DNA of 64,000 bases from Clostridiales bacterium UBA5888 (GCA_002431965.1 DJEW01000039.1:56445-120444), one strand, 5' to 3'; counted from the first letter of the stretch, positions 46,656 through 56,206 are shown. Program-made: numbers and translations. Notes: a model not told the origin generated them from the sequence alone.

Positions 46656-46684
46656 ATCCCCCGGGTTCAGTAAACCCGGGGGAT
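46656..46684 (-). terminator. Terminator of the surface-protein gene
   Basis: ATCCCCCGGGTT and AACCCGGGGGAT form a 12-bp stem with a five-base loop, 18 bases past the stop at 46702, followed by AAATAATAT on the minus strand. A near-identical stem core (CCCCCGG/CCGGGGG) is used at 23178-23204. Confidence 0.82.
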
Positions 46685-46701
46685 GACGTATCACTGATAT
46701 A

Positions 46702-49700
46702 TCAATCCTTTTGTTTTCCGTTCCGCGGCACTCTTTTTCTTATCAACAGCAGCGCCGCGGCTGATGCGACCGCCGCAGATGCAATAAACAGCGCCAGCGG
46801 CAGCGCAAGCTCTGCCTCGTCGCCGGTTCTGGGGTTTCGCCAGTCGTACCACCGCAGGCGCGGTATGACCGTTGCGGCGAGCGTAGTCTCCCGCGTGGCG
46901 GCAGCGTCCAGATAATACCGCGTGCATCCGGCGCAGTACCAGTATTCAATGTTGCCGTCCGCAAGGTACGTCGCGCCGCGCGCCGGCACATGCCGCAGGT
47001 CGGAGTGATTCTTCGGGTCGAGCGCGCCGTACTCCGCGCCGCACACCTCGCACTTTGCTTTGTTGGCGCAGGTCGCCGTGCCGCCGGTGTGCGCCGCCTT
47101 CTCTCCCTTTTCGCCGCAGGCGCAGAGCTTCCAGTGCTCGTTGGCGTCGCTCTGCCATGTGCCGGCGAATTTATGGCTGACGGTCACGGTGTATGATGCC
47201 GCGGCGGCGGTATACTCATCCGTTTCCGGCGCTGAGGCGGTAATTGTTGCCGTGCCGGGCTTGAGCGCCGTAACAACGCCGGTTGTGCGGTCAACGGATG
47301 CAACGACGGGATCGCTGCTCGTATAGGTCAGCGCCGCGCCGGAGGTGCAGCTGCCCGTGCGCGTGAGCGTCTCCCTGCAGCCGAGGGATGCCTCGGCAGT
47401 GTCGAGCGTGACGGTCGGCACCGCTTTTGTGATCTCGGGATAGGTGAGGACAATTGACAGCTTTCTCCCATCGTCACTGACCTTACCGTTTTCGGCAAAC
47501 GCCACCGTCACATCGGCTCTGCGGTTTGCATCGATGAAAGTGTTAGTTCCCAATATCCACGTATACACACTCACATCCGACGGATCAAAAGTCCCGTCAA
47601 AGTGCCGGAAATCGTCATCATTGGAGGGGATAGTCGCGTACAGATCAAGCGTGAGCTTCGGCTCGTCCCCTGCCGCCCACTTTTTATCGGCGTTGTTATA
47701 CCCGGACCACACCCCGCCGCTGTTGTTATCGCCGACATAAAACAACGTATCTGGCTGCCGGTGTACGTCTTCATCCTTTCCGTCAGCTCCGGCAGCGACT
47801 GTCTTCCCCAGCGCAGGCTCGTTCAAAACGGCGAGCTTTACCTCCACGGACTCTATGCGCTGGGATATGCCGATGTATGTATCGTTCCCATTGTTCGGCG
47901 TCCTGCATTTCAGGGCAAATTTACCGTTTTCATCGTCCGACAGCTCGAATTTGTTGACTATATCCTCTGCCGACCCTTTCGGCACCTTGATAAGCTTCTC
48001 GCCGCGCTCAAGCCTTCCGGGCACGAGCGTGATGGGCTTTCCTCCATCACTAATGGTAATGCTGCCGGTGACGGTTGCATTATTGTCCTGTATGGTCACC
48101 CTGTTGCCTTCGCCCGTCGCGGTCAGGTCATTTGTAGAGAAGCTTCCGTTGATTCCGGCATTGCCGCCGAGCGTGATGCTTTCCGCATCGGTTACAGTTC
48201 CGTTGATAACCGCACTGCTTAAAATAACGTTCTGAACACCCTGCACTGATATTCTGCCTGACGCGCCGCAGTTTTGCAGTTTAAGTGTACATGCGGAAGC
48301 GCCCGTGTTGGGCTTGATCAAAGAGTCGTCAGAAAAAGCGACGTTATCAAGCGTCAGCGTTGTTCCGCTGTTAATATAGATCGGTGAACCACCGCCGCTG
48401 CTGAGTGTAAATGCTTTCTCGGCATTGCTTTTGATGGTGACATTCTTGCTGTATATCACGTTTCCAGCGCTTATATCGGACAGCAGTATCACCGTCCCGC
48501 CGTCGCTGACCCTTTTCAGCGCTTCCCTCAGCGTATCGACCGGCGCATTTTCATCATTGCCAAGCGCACTTTCGCTGCCGGTCGCCGACACATATACCGT
48601 GTCAAACGCCGCCGCGGCAACCTGTGCGGTTGCGTCGCTGATGCTGTATGTACCGCTGCTGCTGCGCATGCAGTATGGTGCTTTAATTTGCACTGTCAGT
48701 TTTAGCGTGCCGGAACTTGTCAGCAAGGGGTTTGGGTCAGTGCTGTAGGTTGAGCTGCTGTTTAACGTCCATTTGAAATCGAATACATCGCTCAGATCTA
48801 CACCTGATACAATATTGTTGAATGTCGGGTTGACATTTTCGCCGACCTTCATGTCTGCCCGCAGTGTCACGGACGGACATACCGCCTCGTCTTCGGTAAT
48901 ATTTATGCTGTAATCCTTACCTGCCGCACCTTTCAGCATGCCTTGCGGTACCCTGCCATACTTCACGTACACATTTCCGGCAGTTTGCATTTGCCCGCCG
49001 CCGCTGGTCGATGCGTTCCACAAGCAGCTGCCGCTGCTGCAACTGACATATATCGTCCCGTTGTTGACGATGCTGCCGCTGACACTTCTTGCATCTCCCG
49101 CCTGAGTGCTTATCTTAAACTGCGCATTTTCCTGTATCTCAAGCTGACCTGGAGCAAATGAAGCCCTGTATCCGCCCCATGTAAACGAGCACCCGCTTGA
49201 TACGGTTATTTTTTTCGCTGGCGCGTTGATACTTCCGGTGTAGCTGACGTCTGTTTTAATAACAATGTCAGTAACACTGTCTTTCTTCAGCGCATCTCCT
49301 AATTCCTTTTCATTCTTAACCTCCGTGCTCCCGTTCGCCGCCGCCGCGAGCACTACAGGCGCATACATCCCGCACTGCTCGACCGCTGCGCCCTCCGCGC
49401 CGCAGATCGGGCATTCCGCGTTGACGCTGCCCTCCGCGCAGGGGGCGGTGCAGCTGCACACCGGCGTCTCCGGCGCAGGCGGCACAGCGCCGCCCGTCTC
49501 GCTCTCCGGCTCTGCCGGGGGAGCGGGCTGCTCCGAAGGCTGTGCGGCAGGCTGTTCCGCGCCATGAACCGGCTGCTCCGTCTGCGCCGGCGTGGCGAGC
49601 GGCGGCTCCGTCGCGGCAGGCTTATCCTCCGGCTGCACGGATTCGGTCGGCTGCGGCTCTGCCGTGTCCGTGCCCTCCGCCCATGCCGCGCCCGGCAGCA

Positions 49701-49752
49701 GCGGCAGACACATCACCATCGCCAGCAGCCCGCATAAAAGCTTCCTTTTCAT
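46702..49752 (-). CDS. Large secreted cell-surface protein with Ig-like domain and sortase-type C-terminus
   Basis: 1016 residues from ATG 49752 (MKRKLLCGLLAMVMCLPLLPG), with GGAGGAG upstream. Signal peptide to about 27, a Pro/Glu/Gln-rich linker, a short Cys-containing segment (CSCTAPCAEGSVNAECPICGAEG), then long beta-helix-like repeats (DTVYVSATGSESALGNDENAPVDTL, typical pectate-lyase-like or adhesin). A Big_2-type Ig domain (YTSSDPVVASVDRTTGVVTALKPG) and two short Cys-pair modules (CACGEKGEKAAHTGGTATC, CEVCGAEYG) follow. The C-terminus has NPRTGD, a hydrophobic helix and a basic tail, fitting sortase anchoring. Ligand unknown. Confidence 0.8.
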   Translation of the reverse strand: MKRKLLCGLLAMVMCLPLLPGAAWAEGTDTAEPQPTESVQPEDKPAATEPPLATPAQTEQPVHGAEQPAAQPSEQPAPPAEPESETGGAVPPAPETPVCSCTAPCAEGSVNAECPICGAEGAAVEQCGMYAPVVLAAAANGSTEVKNEKELGDALKKDSVTDIVIKTDVSYTGSINAPAKKITVSSGCSFTWGGYRASFAPGQLEIQENAQFKISTQAGDARSVSGSIVNNGTIYVSCSSGSCLWNASTSGGGQMQTAGNVYVKYGRVPQGMLKGAAGKDYSINITEDEAVCPSVTLRADMKVGENVNPTFNNIVSGVDLSDVFDFKWTLNSSSTYSTDPNPLLTSSGTLKLTVQIKAPYCMRSSSGTYSISDATAQVAAAAFDTVYVSATGSESALGNDENAPVDTLREALKRVSDGGTVILLSDISAGNVIYSKNVTIKSNAEKAFTLSSGGGSPIYINSGTTLTLDNVAFSDDSLIKPNTGASACTLKLQNCGASGRISVQGVQNVILSSAVINGTVTDAESITLGGNAGINGSFSTNDLTATGEGNRVTIQDNNATVTGSITISDGGKPITLVPGRLERGEKLIKVPKGSAEDIVNKFELSDDENGKFALKCRTPNNGNDTYIGISQRIESVEVKLAVLNEPALGKTVAAGADGKDEDVHRQPDTLFYVGDNNSGGVWSGYNNADKKWAAGDEPKLTLDLYATIPSNDDDFRHFDGTFDPSDVSVYTWILGTNTFIDANRRADVTVAFAENGKVSDDGRKLSIVLTYPEITKAVPTVTLDTAEASLGCRETLTRTGSCTSGAALTYTSSDPVVASVDRTTGVVTALKPGTATITASAPETDEYTAAAASYTVTVSHKFAGTWQSDANEHWKLCACGEKGEKAAHTGGTATCANKAKCEVCGAEYGALDPKNHSDLRHVPARGATYLADGNIEYWYCAGCTRYYLDAAATRETTLAATVIPRLRWYDWRNPRTGDEAELALPLALFIASAAVASAAALLLIRKRVPRNGKQKD

Positions 49753-49798
49753 TTTTCTCCTCCTCATTCTATGTGTGTTTGTATATAAGGCTTATCAT

Positions 49799-49840
49799 GT
49801 CCGCAGGTACTGCCTGCGGACAAAGGGAGCGCTCCCTTTG
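49799..49840. repeat. Two tandem palindromes upstream of the surface-protein gene
   Basis: GTCCGCAGG-N5-CCTGCGGAC (49799-49821) and CAAAGGGAGCGCTCCCTTTG (49821-49840). The second is close to the perfect palindrome in the opp leader (CAAAGGGCGCCCTTTG). Confidence 0.75.
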
Positions 49841-49945
49841 ATTTTTCTGCTCATCTCTGTTTCTGCTTTTGTTCGCACTCAATTTTGAATTTATTATACC
49901 ACAGCCTACCCGCATTTGCAATCGAAAACGCACCCGCGCCCTGTA

Positions 49946-49975
49946 TTGATTTTTATCCGTCCGTTATGGTATAAT
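49946..49975 (+). promoter_or_regulatory. Promoter of the membrane-protein pair
   Basis: TTGATT (49946-49951), 18-base spacer, TATAAT (49970-49975), about 50 bases before ATG 50027. Confidence 0.75.
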
Positions 49976-50026
49976 TTTTTGATATTTTTCCGCATCGCAA
50001 CCAAAAACAAGGTCGGAGGACATTTC

Positions 50027-51091
50027 ATGTCAGCTATTCTGTGGACCGTCATCCGCGTTCTGGCGCTGGGCAGCGCGCTTGTGCTGCTGCCGCTGGGCGC
50101 GGGGTATGTTTTCTTTCACCGGGGCGAGTTTGACCGCGGGCTCATCTACCTTTTCGGCGTGTGCGCCGTGCTCGCGCTCTTTGAGGTGGTGTATCTGCCG
50201 TTTTTTGTGATCGGGCAGACGCTGTCGGCAATGACGGCGGTTTATTTCGTGCTCGTCACGGCGGCGGCAATGCTGGGCTTCTTCCTCAACTCCAGGCATC
50301 CCAAGCCCCCCGTCGAGCGCAGGGCGCTGTCAAAGCGGGAGAAGGTGTTTCTCCTTGCCGCCGTGCTCGTCGCGGCGTGGCAGATCGCGCGCACAACGTT
50401 CGGCGCGGGCACATGGAACATTGACGACGCATGGTATCTCGGGCTTGCCAACACTGCGCTCTATACCGACGACATCATGCGCACCGACCCCACCACAGGC
50501 TTTCCCTATAACTACTTTGAGCACATGGGCGAATACCTGACCTATGTGTTCTCCCCATGGCCGCTTTACCTGGCGATCTTCTCCCGGCTGTTCTCGCTGC
50601 CGGTGCTCGTGCTCGCGCGCACGGTGCTGCCGGGCTTTTTCATCGTGCTTTTCTACTACGTCGTTTACCGGCTGGCGCTCTTTTTCTTCCGGGGCGCGCG
50701 CGAAAAGGCGCTGTTCGCCCTCGCCGGGCTCAGCGTATTTTACGAAATATGCGCCGTGGCGATGAATCTGCGCTATACGTGGATAATATGCTACCCATGG
50801 ACGGGCAAGGCGTTCGGGCCGAGCATCATCTGCCCGCTCGCGCTCTTTTTCTTCCTCCTTCTTGAGGATGAGCGCGGCGCGCAGCGCCGCCGCGGGCTGT
50901 GGCTCGGGATATTTCTTGCCAACGCTGCGGGGTGCATGGTCGCGTCGAGCAGCGCGGAGGTGTCGCTGATGCTGCTGGGCTGCTGGGGGCTTGTTTACCT
51001 CATCCGCACGCGCGACTGGGGCGTAATATGGAAGCTTGCGCTCTGCGTCACGCCGAGCCTCGCCCTGATGGGCGCGCACTTCATGCTGTGA
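50027..51091 (+). CDS. Polytopic membrane protein, first half of a GT-C/DUF6077-like pair
   Basis: 354 residues from ATG 50027, with GGAGG upstream; about nine membrane helices. After helix 4 the loop TFGAGTWNIDDAWYLGLANTAL has an Asp-Asp pair like the catalytic loop of membrane glycosyltransferases, and YNYFEHMGEYLTYVFSPWPLYLAIFSRL resembles large GT-C or DUF6077 proteins. It stops abruptly at SLALMGAHFML in mid membrane bundle. The next gene starts 19 bases later in another frame with more helices, so the two may form one enzyme or be a split gene. Function inferred weakly. Confidence 0.65.
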   Translation: MSAILWTVIRVLALGSALVLLPLGAGYVFFHRGEFDRGLIYLFGVCAVLALFEVVYLPFFVIGQTLSAMTAVYFVLVTAAAMLGFFLNSRHPKPPVERRALSKREKVFLLAAVLVAAWQIARTTFGAGTWNIDDAWYLGLANTALYTDDIMRTDPTTGFPYNYFEHMGEYLTYVFSPWPLYLAIFSRLFSLPVLVLARTVLPGFFIVLFYYVVYRLALFFFRGAREKALFALAGLSVFYEICAVAMNLRYTWIICYPWTGKAFGPSIICPLALFFFLLLEDERGAQRRRGLWLGIFLANAAGCMVASSSAEVSLMLLGCWGLVYLIRTRDWGVIWKLALCVTPSLALMGAHFML

Positions 51092-51110
51092 GAGGGGGCT
51101 GAAGCGAACA

Positions 51111-51899
51111 ATGCTTGAAAGTCTTAGAGTTATTATGGAAGAGACCGCCTCGGTCTACCGTCTGGGCACGCTGGATGGGCGGCTATTCATCCCGTTCGTC
51201 ATCTGCTGCATGTATCTGCTGCTCTCCCCGGCGGAGGAGGACAAGCGCGCGCGGGAGTATTTCGTCTACCCGTCGCTCGTGCTGTGCCTTTTCATCTTCA
51301 ACCCCGTCTTCATCCACTATATGATAAAATTCATGCTCGACCCGGAGCGCGTCGTGCGCATATTCTGGCCGCTGCCCATCGGCGGGGTGATCGTCTACTG
51401 CGTCATCCGCGCGTTTTATGCGCTGCGCGGAAGATGGAAGCGCGCGGTGCTGCTCGCTGCGGCGGTGCTGACGCTGCTGCTCGTCTCCGACGGCAACCAT
51501 GCGGGCATCTCGTTTTCGCGCGCGGATAACCCCGAAAAGCTCATCAAGGGCGCGAAGGAGGTCTGCGACACCATATATAATCTCGCGGGCGAGCGCGAAA
51601 AGCGCGTGCTCGTGCCGAAAAACCTCTTCTTCTGGATACGCGGGTACGACCCCTTCATCCTCACGCCGTACCAGCACAAGGCGGAATTCATGTATGACGA
51701 CAACGGCGCGTTCGACAGTGAAACGACCGGCGAAAAGGCGCTCGAAGCGGAGTGCGAGTTCATCGTCGTCCCCGGCGTTGCGCCTGAGTACTGCACGCTC
51801 GGCGACTATGGCTACACCCTCGCCGCAGCAGTCCCCGGAGAGGACTGCATCTACTATATATACTGGAATGATACGCCGGTGCAGAGCCCGGTTCAATAA
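51111..51899 (+). CDS. Membrane protein, second half of the pair
   Basis: 262 residues. Three to four membrane helices (about 25-42, 52-72, 85-105, 112-130), then a soluble domain (about 135-262) with VLVPKNLFFWIRGYDPFILTP and ECEFIVVPGVAPEYCTLGDYGYTLAAAV, presumably outside. No recognised family on its own. It would complete the helix set and add the soluble tail missing from the protein at 50027. Ribosome site AGAGGGGG; ends at a strong bidirectional terminator. Confidence 0.6.
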   Translation: MLESLRVIMEETASVYRLGTLDGRLFIPFVICCMYLLLSPAEEDKRAREYFVYPSLVLCLFIFNPVFIHYMIKFMLDPERVVRIFWPLPIGGVIVYCVIRAFYALRGRWKRAVLLAAAVLTLLLVSDGNHAGISFSRADNPEKLIKGAKEVCDTIYNLAGEREKRVLVPKNLFFWIRGYDPFILTPYQHKAEFMYDDNGAFDSETTGEKALEAECEFIVVPGVAPEYCTLGDYGYTLAAAVPGEDCIYYIYWNDTPVQSPVQ

Positions 51900-51905
51900 C
51901 AAAAC

Positions 51906-51945
51906 CTGCGCCGTTAACAGGGTGGACACTCTGTTAACGGCGCAG
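51906..51945. terminator. Terminator between convergent genes
   Basis: CTGCGCCGTTAACAG and CTGTTAACGGCGCAG form a 15-bp stem around a ten-base loop. Confidence 0.85.
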
Positions 51946-51963
51946 GCGCATTATGCGGCGCTG

Positions 51964-53580
51964 TTAATATACCATGCCGGTGAAAACATCCTCGACCGGC
52001 ATGCCGTTGACCTTCTGGCTGCCGGGCTTGCCGCTGACATACAGGCGGCAGTACACTCCTTCGTCCGTGACCATATCCACCGCGCCTGCACCGTCGCTTC
52101 TGAGAAAGCTCAGCCGCGTGCCGGGGCTGAAGGTCTCTGCGGCAAAGGTGCCGCTGCCGGCGGCGTCTATCGTTGCGGTGACAAGCTGGCTTTTGAGCGT
52201 GAGCGGCTGCGCGCCGTAGAGCTGATAGTACGCATCTGCCGACACGGGCATACCGTCCTCGCCGGTGGAATAGGTTTTGATGCCGGTGAGCGTGCCGAGA
52301 TACTGGATGCGCGTGCCCAGCACGAACGAGCCGGGGTCTGTCAGCAGCGGCACGCCCGGGCATACCGAGGCGTACCCTGCGGCGTACAGGCTGCTCTCAT
52401 ACAGCATTCCCACAAGGCTCGCGCCGGTGCGGTCAAGCCTGTACACGCTTATGTATCCGTACCCCGTGAGGTTCTGCGCGCTGATGAAAAGAAAGCTCTT
52501 CGCGCCGCCGCTGATGCACACGGTGTACGCGGTGCAGTCGGTCATGGGGGTGTTGGCGGTGTACTCTCTGCCGTTGACGCTTATGGTGAGCCTTTCGATG
52601 CTCACGCCGTCCTCGGCATACTCGCGGTCAATATATATGTCGTCCTCCGCTCCGTCGCCGTTGAGGTCGTAGTCCATGCATCTCCACTGCGTGAACGGCA
52701 CGACATAGCTCAGCGGCGCGGCGGTGTAATACTCGCTGAAAACGCCGGGATTTGCATCAAAGCGGACGGAGCAGTTCATTTCCCCGTCGTCAAAATCCGA
52801 CAGCTCTCCCGCGGCGAAAAAGAAGCTCACCCCCTGGTAATCCAGCGTCCACGTGAGGGACGCCGGATCGCTGAAACAGGCGTTGAGCGCATCCTCCAGC
52901 GTTTCAAACCCCGCATCAGGGTATTTATTTCTCAGTGTCGTCTCCAGCACCGCGCGCAGCTGCGCCATGTTGAGCGCAACGTCGCTCAAGGAGAGGACGC
53001 GCCCGGTCGCGGTGTCGAGGTTTGTGCTGTAATAATAGTAATTGCCGTGCACTCCGCCGGAAAAGCTTGTCATGCTGTATAGTATGCTGACGGCGCGGCT
53101 GTCGGCGCGCGGCAGCGTGAGATCGTCATAGCGGTAGAACATCTCAAACGGCGCGGCGGCGTCTTCGCCGGCGTCGGGCGCGGCGGTCCCGGCGTTCTCC
53201 GCTGCGGCACGGCGGTCATAGTCATCCGCGGCGGCAGAGAGAAGCTGCCCATAGGCGGTGGTACTGTTGGCCGCGCCGTCGCTGTTGAGCGAGGCAAGTG
53301 CAGCGGCAAGCTTGGGGTAAGCCGCCGCGTCCTCCGCGCCGAGAGAAAGCGCGGGGTATTTCACGGTGCACAGCGTCGTGCCCTCCCGCTCCTCGCTGAG
53401 CGTTTCCGTGGATTTGTAGAAATCAAGCACGCTGACGTCCGGCGCGGCGGTCCCGGAGGGCACATCCGCGTCAGCGGAGATCGGCTCCGGCGTGGGCGTG
53501 GGCGACGCCGCGGACGGCGCGCCGCAGGCGCACAGCAGCGCGGCGGCAAACGCAAGCATTGCGGAAATTGTTTTTTTCAT
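51964..53580 (-). CDS. Lipoprotein with a DUF4163/DUF3298 (RsiV-like) domain
   Basis: 538 residues. Lipoprotein signal ending LLCAC (Cys19), a Pro/Thr linker, then about residues 50-275: CTVKYPALSLG, FSGGVHGNYYYYSTNLDTATGRVLSLSDV, LDYQGVSFFFAAGELSDF. That is the DUF3298/RsiV sensor fold known to bind lysozyme in RsiV. The C-terminal half (about 290-538) is beta-rich with calcium-like YDLNGDGAEDDIYI. It follows the histidine kinase gene on the same strand after about 180 bases and may feed it envelope signals. That link is inference from position. Confidence 0.75.
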   Translation of the reverse strand: MKKTISAMLAFAAALLCACGAPSAASPTPTPEPISADADVPSGTAAPDVSVLDFYKSTETLSEEREGTTLCTVKYPALSLGAEDAAAYPKLAAALASLNSDGAANSTTAYGQLLSAAADDYDRRAAAENAGTAAPDAGEDAAAPFEMFYRYDDLTLPRADSRAVSILYSMTSFSGGVHGNYYYYSTNLDTATGRVLSLSDVALNMAQLRAVLETTLRNKYPDAGFETLEDALNACFSDPASLTWTLDYQGVSFFFAAGELSDFDDGEMNCSVRFDANPGVFSEYYTAAPLSYVVPFTQWRCMDYDLNGDGAEDDIYIDREYAEDGVSIERLTISVNGREYTANTPMTDCTAYTVCISGGAKSFLFISAQNLTGYGYISVYRLDRTGASLVGMLYESSLYAAGYASVCPGVPLLTDPGSFVLGTRIQYLGTLTGIKTYSTGEDGMPVSADAYYQLYGAQPLTLKSQLVTATIDAAGSGTFAAETFSPGTRLSFLRSDGAGAVDMVTDEGVYCRLYVSGKPGSQKVNGMPVEDVFTGMVY

Positions 53581-53763
53581 ATCGCACCTCGGTATTGTGC
53601 AGATTCTGCGAGGGCAGTGATCGTGAGGCTATTTCTTTTCTATTATATTATTCCTCCGTGCGTTTTTCCATAGCGGATTTGTAAATGATAAAACCGCGCC
53701 GTATTATAGACTCCGTTTTTTGCAAAATATTGCGCCGATCGGAAGATCTGCTGCCGGCGGCTG

Positions 53764-55098
53764 TCACTCCGCCGGCAGTATCACGCTGAACGTGCTGCCC
53801 TGACCGGGCGCGCTCTCCACGGCGACTGTGCCGCCGTGAAACTGCGCTATTTCCTTCACCATCGCAAGCCCCAGCCCCGTGCCGCCGTCCTCGCCGCGCG
53901 ATGCGTCCGCCTGCCAGAAGCGCTGCCATATTTTTTCCTGATCCTCCGGTGCGATGCCTATTCCGTCGTCCTTCACCGTCAGCACCGCTTTATCCCCGGC
54001 GCGGTGCAGCGCCACATCAATATGTCCGCCCTCGCGCCCGTACTTATAGGCGTTTTGCAGAAGGTTCTGCACCACGCGCGACATGAGCGCGTGGTTGTAT
54101 TCCATCTCAACGCCCGGTTCTATATCCGCGGCAAGCGTTATGCCGCGCGCGTCGGCGGGGACAAACTCCCCGCAGCAGGAGGCGACAAACTCGCTCAGAT
54201 CGCCCCGGCGCAGGGGATAGCGCTCCGTCCCCTGCTGCATGCGCGTAAGGCTCAGAAGCGACTGCACAAGCTCGCTCATCGCGCGCCCCTGCTCCTCGAT
54301 CACGGCGACAGAGCCGAGGAAGTCCTCGCGCGTCTTATCCTTGCGCTTTGCGCGGTCGCACTCGGCAAGGATCACCGTTATCGGCGTTCTCAGCTCGTGC
54401 GAAGCGTCGGAGGCGAACTGGCGCTCGGTAAGGAACGACTGCTCAAGGCGGTCAAGCATCTTGTCGAACGCCGCGCTCAGCCGCCGCATCTCGCTCGATC
54501 CGCGCCGCATATTCACGCGGCGGGATATATCGTCCCCATCGGAAATGCCGTTGGCGGCGTCTATTATCCTGTCCATAGGGCGAAACGCCCCCCACGCGAT
54601 CAGCCAGCCGCCGCCCACGGACAGCACAAGTATCGCGGGCAGGAGCGTCACGGTGAGGATCAGTATGGTGTGCATGAGCCCGGAGTTGTCCGTCGTGGGT
54701 ATCATCCCGCGCACCCATATGTCCGTCACATACATGTCCACAAGCGCGTCGTAAACATACAGCTCCTCACCCCCGGCGCGCACCGTGCGTATCTCATTCG
54801 CTTCCAGCGGGAGGTCAACATCCCACTTTTCGTGCGCCGCGCCGCACAGCAGCGCCCCGGATCCGTCATACACATTGCAGTACACGCCGCGTTTGTAGAG
54901 ATCCAGCTCCTCCCACTCAAACCGTCCCTTGTCAAATTCAATGTTTTCCGCGTTTTTCAGCACGACCTTTACAAGTCTCCCCGCGGGATCGTCCGTGACC
55001 GACGCGCCGTTTATCACCAGCACGAACACCAGCACCATCGCCGCCAGCAGCAGCACCATCAGCGTTATCCACAGCGTCACTCTCAGCTTTGCCGACAT
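53764..55098 (-). CDS. Sensor histidine kinase
   Basis: 444 residues. Membrane helices at about 8-30 and 140-165 enclose an extracellular sensor region. HAMP domain (about 165-218), HisKA with FASDASHELRTPITVI (His near 233), HATPase with NLLQNAYKYGREGG, DDGIGIAPEDQEKIWQRF and GGTGLGLAMV. It autophosphorylates and passes phosphate to the regulator at 55106. ATG 55098 follows AAGGAGGAG, seven bases after the regulator stop. Signal unknown. Confidence 0.95.
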   Translation of the reverse strand: MSAKLRVTLWITLMVLLLAAMVLVFVLVINGASVTDDPAGRLVKVVLKNAENIEFDKGRFEWEELDLYKRGVYCNVYDGSGALLCGAAHEKWDVDLPLEANEIRTVRAGGEELYVYDALVDMYVTDIWVRGMIPTTDNSGLMHTILILTVTLLPAILVLSVGGGWLIAWGAFRPMDRIIDAANGISDGDDISRRVNMRRGSSEMRRLSAAFDKMLDRLEQSFLTERQFASDASHELRTPITVILAECDRAKRKDKTREDFLGSVAVIEEQGRAMSELVQSLLSLTRMQQGTERYPLRRGDLSEFVASCCGEFVPADARGITLAADIEPGVEMEYNHALMSRVVQNLLQNAYKYGREGGHIDVALHRAGDKAVLTVKDDGIGIAPEDQEKIWQRFWQADASRGEDGGTGLGLAMVKEIAQFHGGTVAVESAPGQGSTFSVILPAE

Positions 55099-55105
55099 GT
55101 GCGCG

Positions 55106-55777
55106 TCACTCCTCCTTCAGCACCCATCCCGTGCCCCACACCGTGTGTATGAGCTTTTTTGAAAAGCCCGTGTCCATCTTCCTTCTCAGATACCCGACGT
55201 AAACGTCCACCACGTTCGTCCCGCCCTCGTACTCGTAGTTCCAGAGATTGTTTTCTATCATTTCCCGCGAGAGGACGACGCCGCGGTTGCGCACCATGTA
55301 TTCCAGCAGTGCAAATTCCTTCTGCGTCAGGTCTATGCTCTTTCCCGCCCGCTCTGCCGTGCGCGCGGACACGTCAAGCGTGAGATCGCCGACGGAGTAG
55401 ACGTTGGAGCGGTTGCCGGTGTACTTGCGCGTCATGACATGCACCACGGCGATAAGCTCCTTGAAATCAAAGGGCTTTGTGAGATAGTAGTCTCCTCCGC
55501 TCTCAAGCCCCTCCACCCGGTCGGCGACGCTGTCGCGCGCCGTCAGAAACAGCACCGGAGTGTGGTTGCCGCCGCGCCTAAGCCGCCGCACCAGCTCCAG
55601 CCCGTCCAGCTTCGGCAGCATGATGTCGAGTATCACAACGTCATACACCGCCGTCAGCGCATAGTCCAGCGCATCCGCGCCGTTGAAGCAGCTGTCCACG
55701 CTGTATCCCTCGTCCTCCATTGCCTCCGTGATTATCCTGTTGAGGTTTTTTTCGTCCTCTACGACCAGAATCCGCAT
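55106..55777 (-). CDS. OmpR/PhoB-family response regulator
   Basis: 223 residues from ATG 55777 (MRILVVEDEKN), with AGGAG upstream. Receiver domain with acidic pocket VVEDE, phospho-acceptor Asp in DVVILDIMLP (near 50) and TKPFDFKEL lysine; winged-helix DNA-binding domain with LTQKEFALLEYMVRN and VVDVYVGYLRRKMD. Likely also controls the divergent PepSY gene, whose promoter region carries CTTWAA direct repeats. Confidence 0.95.
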   Translation of the reverse strand: MRILVVEDEKNLNRIITEAMEDEGYSVDSCFNGADALDYALTAVYDVVILDIMLPKLDGLELVRRLRRGGNHTPVLFLTARDSVADRVEGLESGGDYYLTKPFDFKELIAVVHVMTRKYTGNRSNVYSVGDLTLDVSARTAERAGKSIDLTQKEFALLEYMVRNRGVVLSREMIENNLWNYEYEGGTNVVDVYVGYLRRKMDTGFSKKLIHTVWGTGWVLKEE

Positions 55778-55828
55778 GTTTTCTCGCTCCTGTCGTTTTT
55801 TTATCACATTGTAACCGGGAAAATTAAA

Positions 55829-55854
55829 TTTTCTTTAAATCTTTTCTTAAAATA
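55829..55854. promoter_or_regulatory. Candidate response-regulator box between the two-component operon and the PepSY gene
   Basis: TTTTCTTTAAAT (55829-55840) and TTTTCTTAAAAT (55842-55853) are direct repeats 13 bases apart, in the A/T-rich divergent gap. Tandem half-sites are typical of OmpR-family targets; the assignment is inference. Confidence 0.55.
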
Positions 55855-55900
55855 TCATATTATCCTATGCTCGTAAAGCAAAATGAGAGGAGAAAATGAA

Positions 55901-56206
55901 ATGAACAAGACTGTTAAAACCGTACTTATAATATTCCTCGCCCTTGTTATCCTCGCCCTTGCCATCGGCGGGTACTTCATCTGGCGGCATAACGCCTCCT
56001 ACATCGGCAGTCGCGCCGCGGAAGAGATCGCCATCGCCGACACGGGTCTCAGCGCCGCGCAGATAAAGGACATAGATTCCGAGTTTGAGCATAACCGCTA
56101 CTCCGCGTGGTACGATGTGGACATTGACACCTTCGGCATGGACTATGAATACATCATCGACGCGCGCACCGGTGAGATCCTCAGCAGTGCGTCCGAGATC
56201 GACTGA
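55901..56206 (+). CDS. Small membrane-anchored PepSY-domain protein
   Basis: 101 residues from ATG 55901, with GAGGAG upstream. One membrane helix (about 8-28, LIIFLALVILALAIGGYFIW), then a PepSY domain: RAAEEIAIADTGLSAAQI and YEYIIDARTGEILSSASE. PepSY proteins often inhibit proteases or modulate envelope sensors. Divergent from an HK/RR pair, as often seen for this family; probably an outer-face accessory of that system. Confidence 0.82.
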   Translation: MNKTVKTVLIIFLALVILALAIGGYFIWRHNASYIGSRAAEEIAIADTGLSAAQIKDIDSEFEHNRYSAWYDVDIDTFGMDYEYIIDARTGEILSSASEID

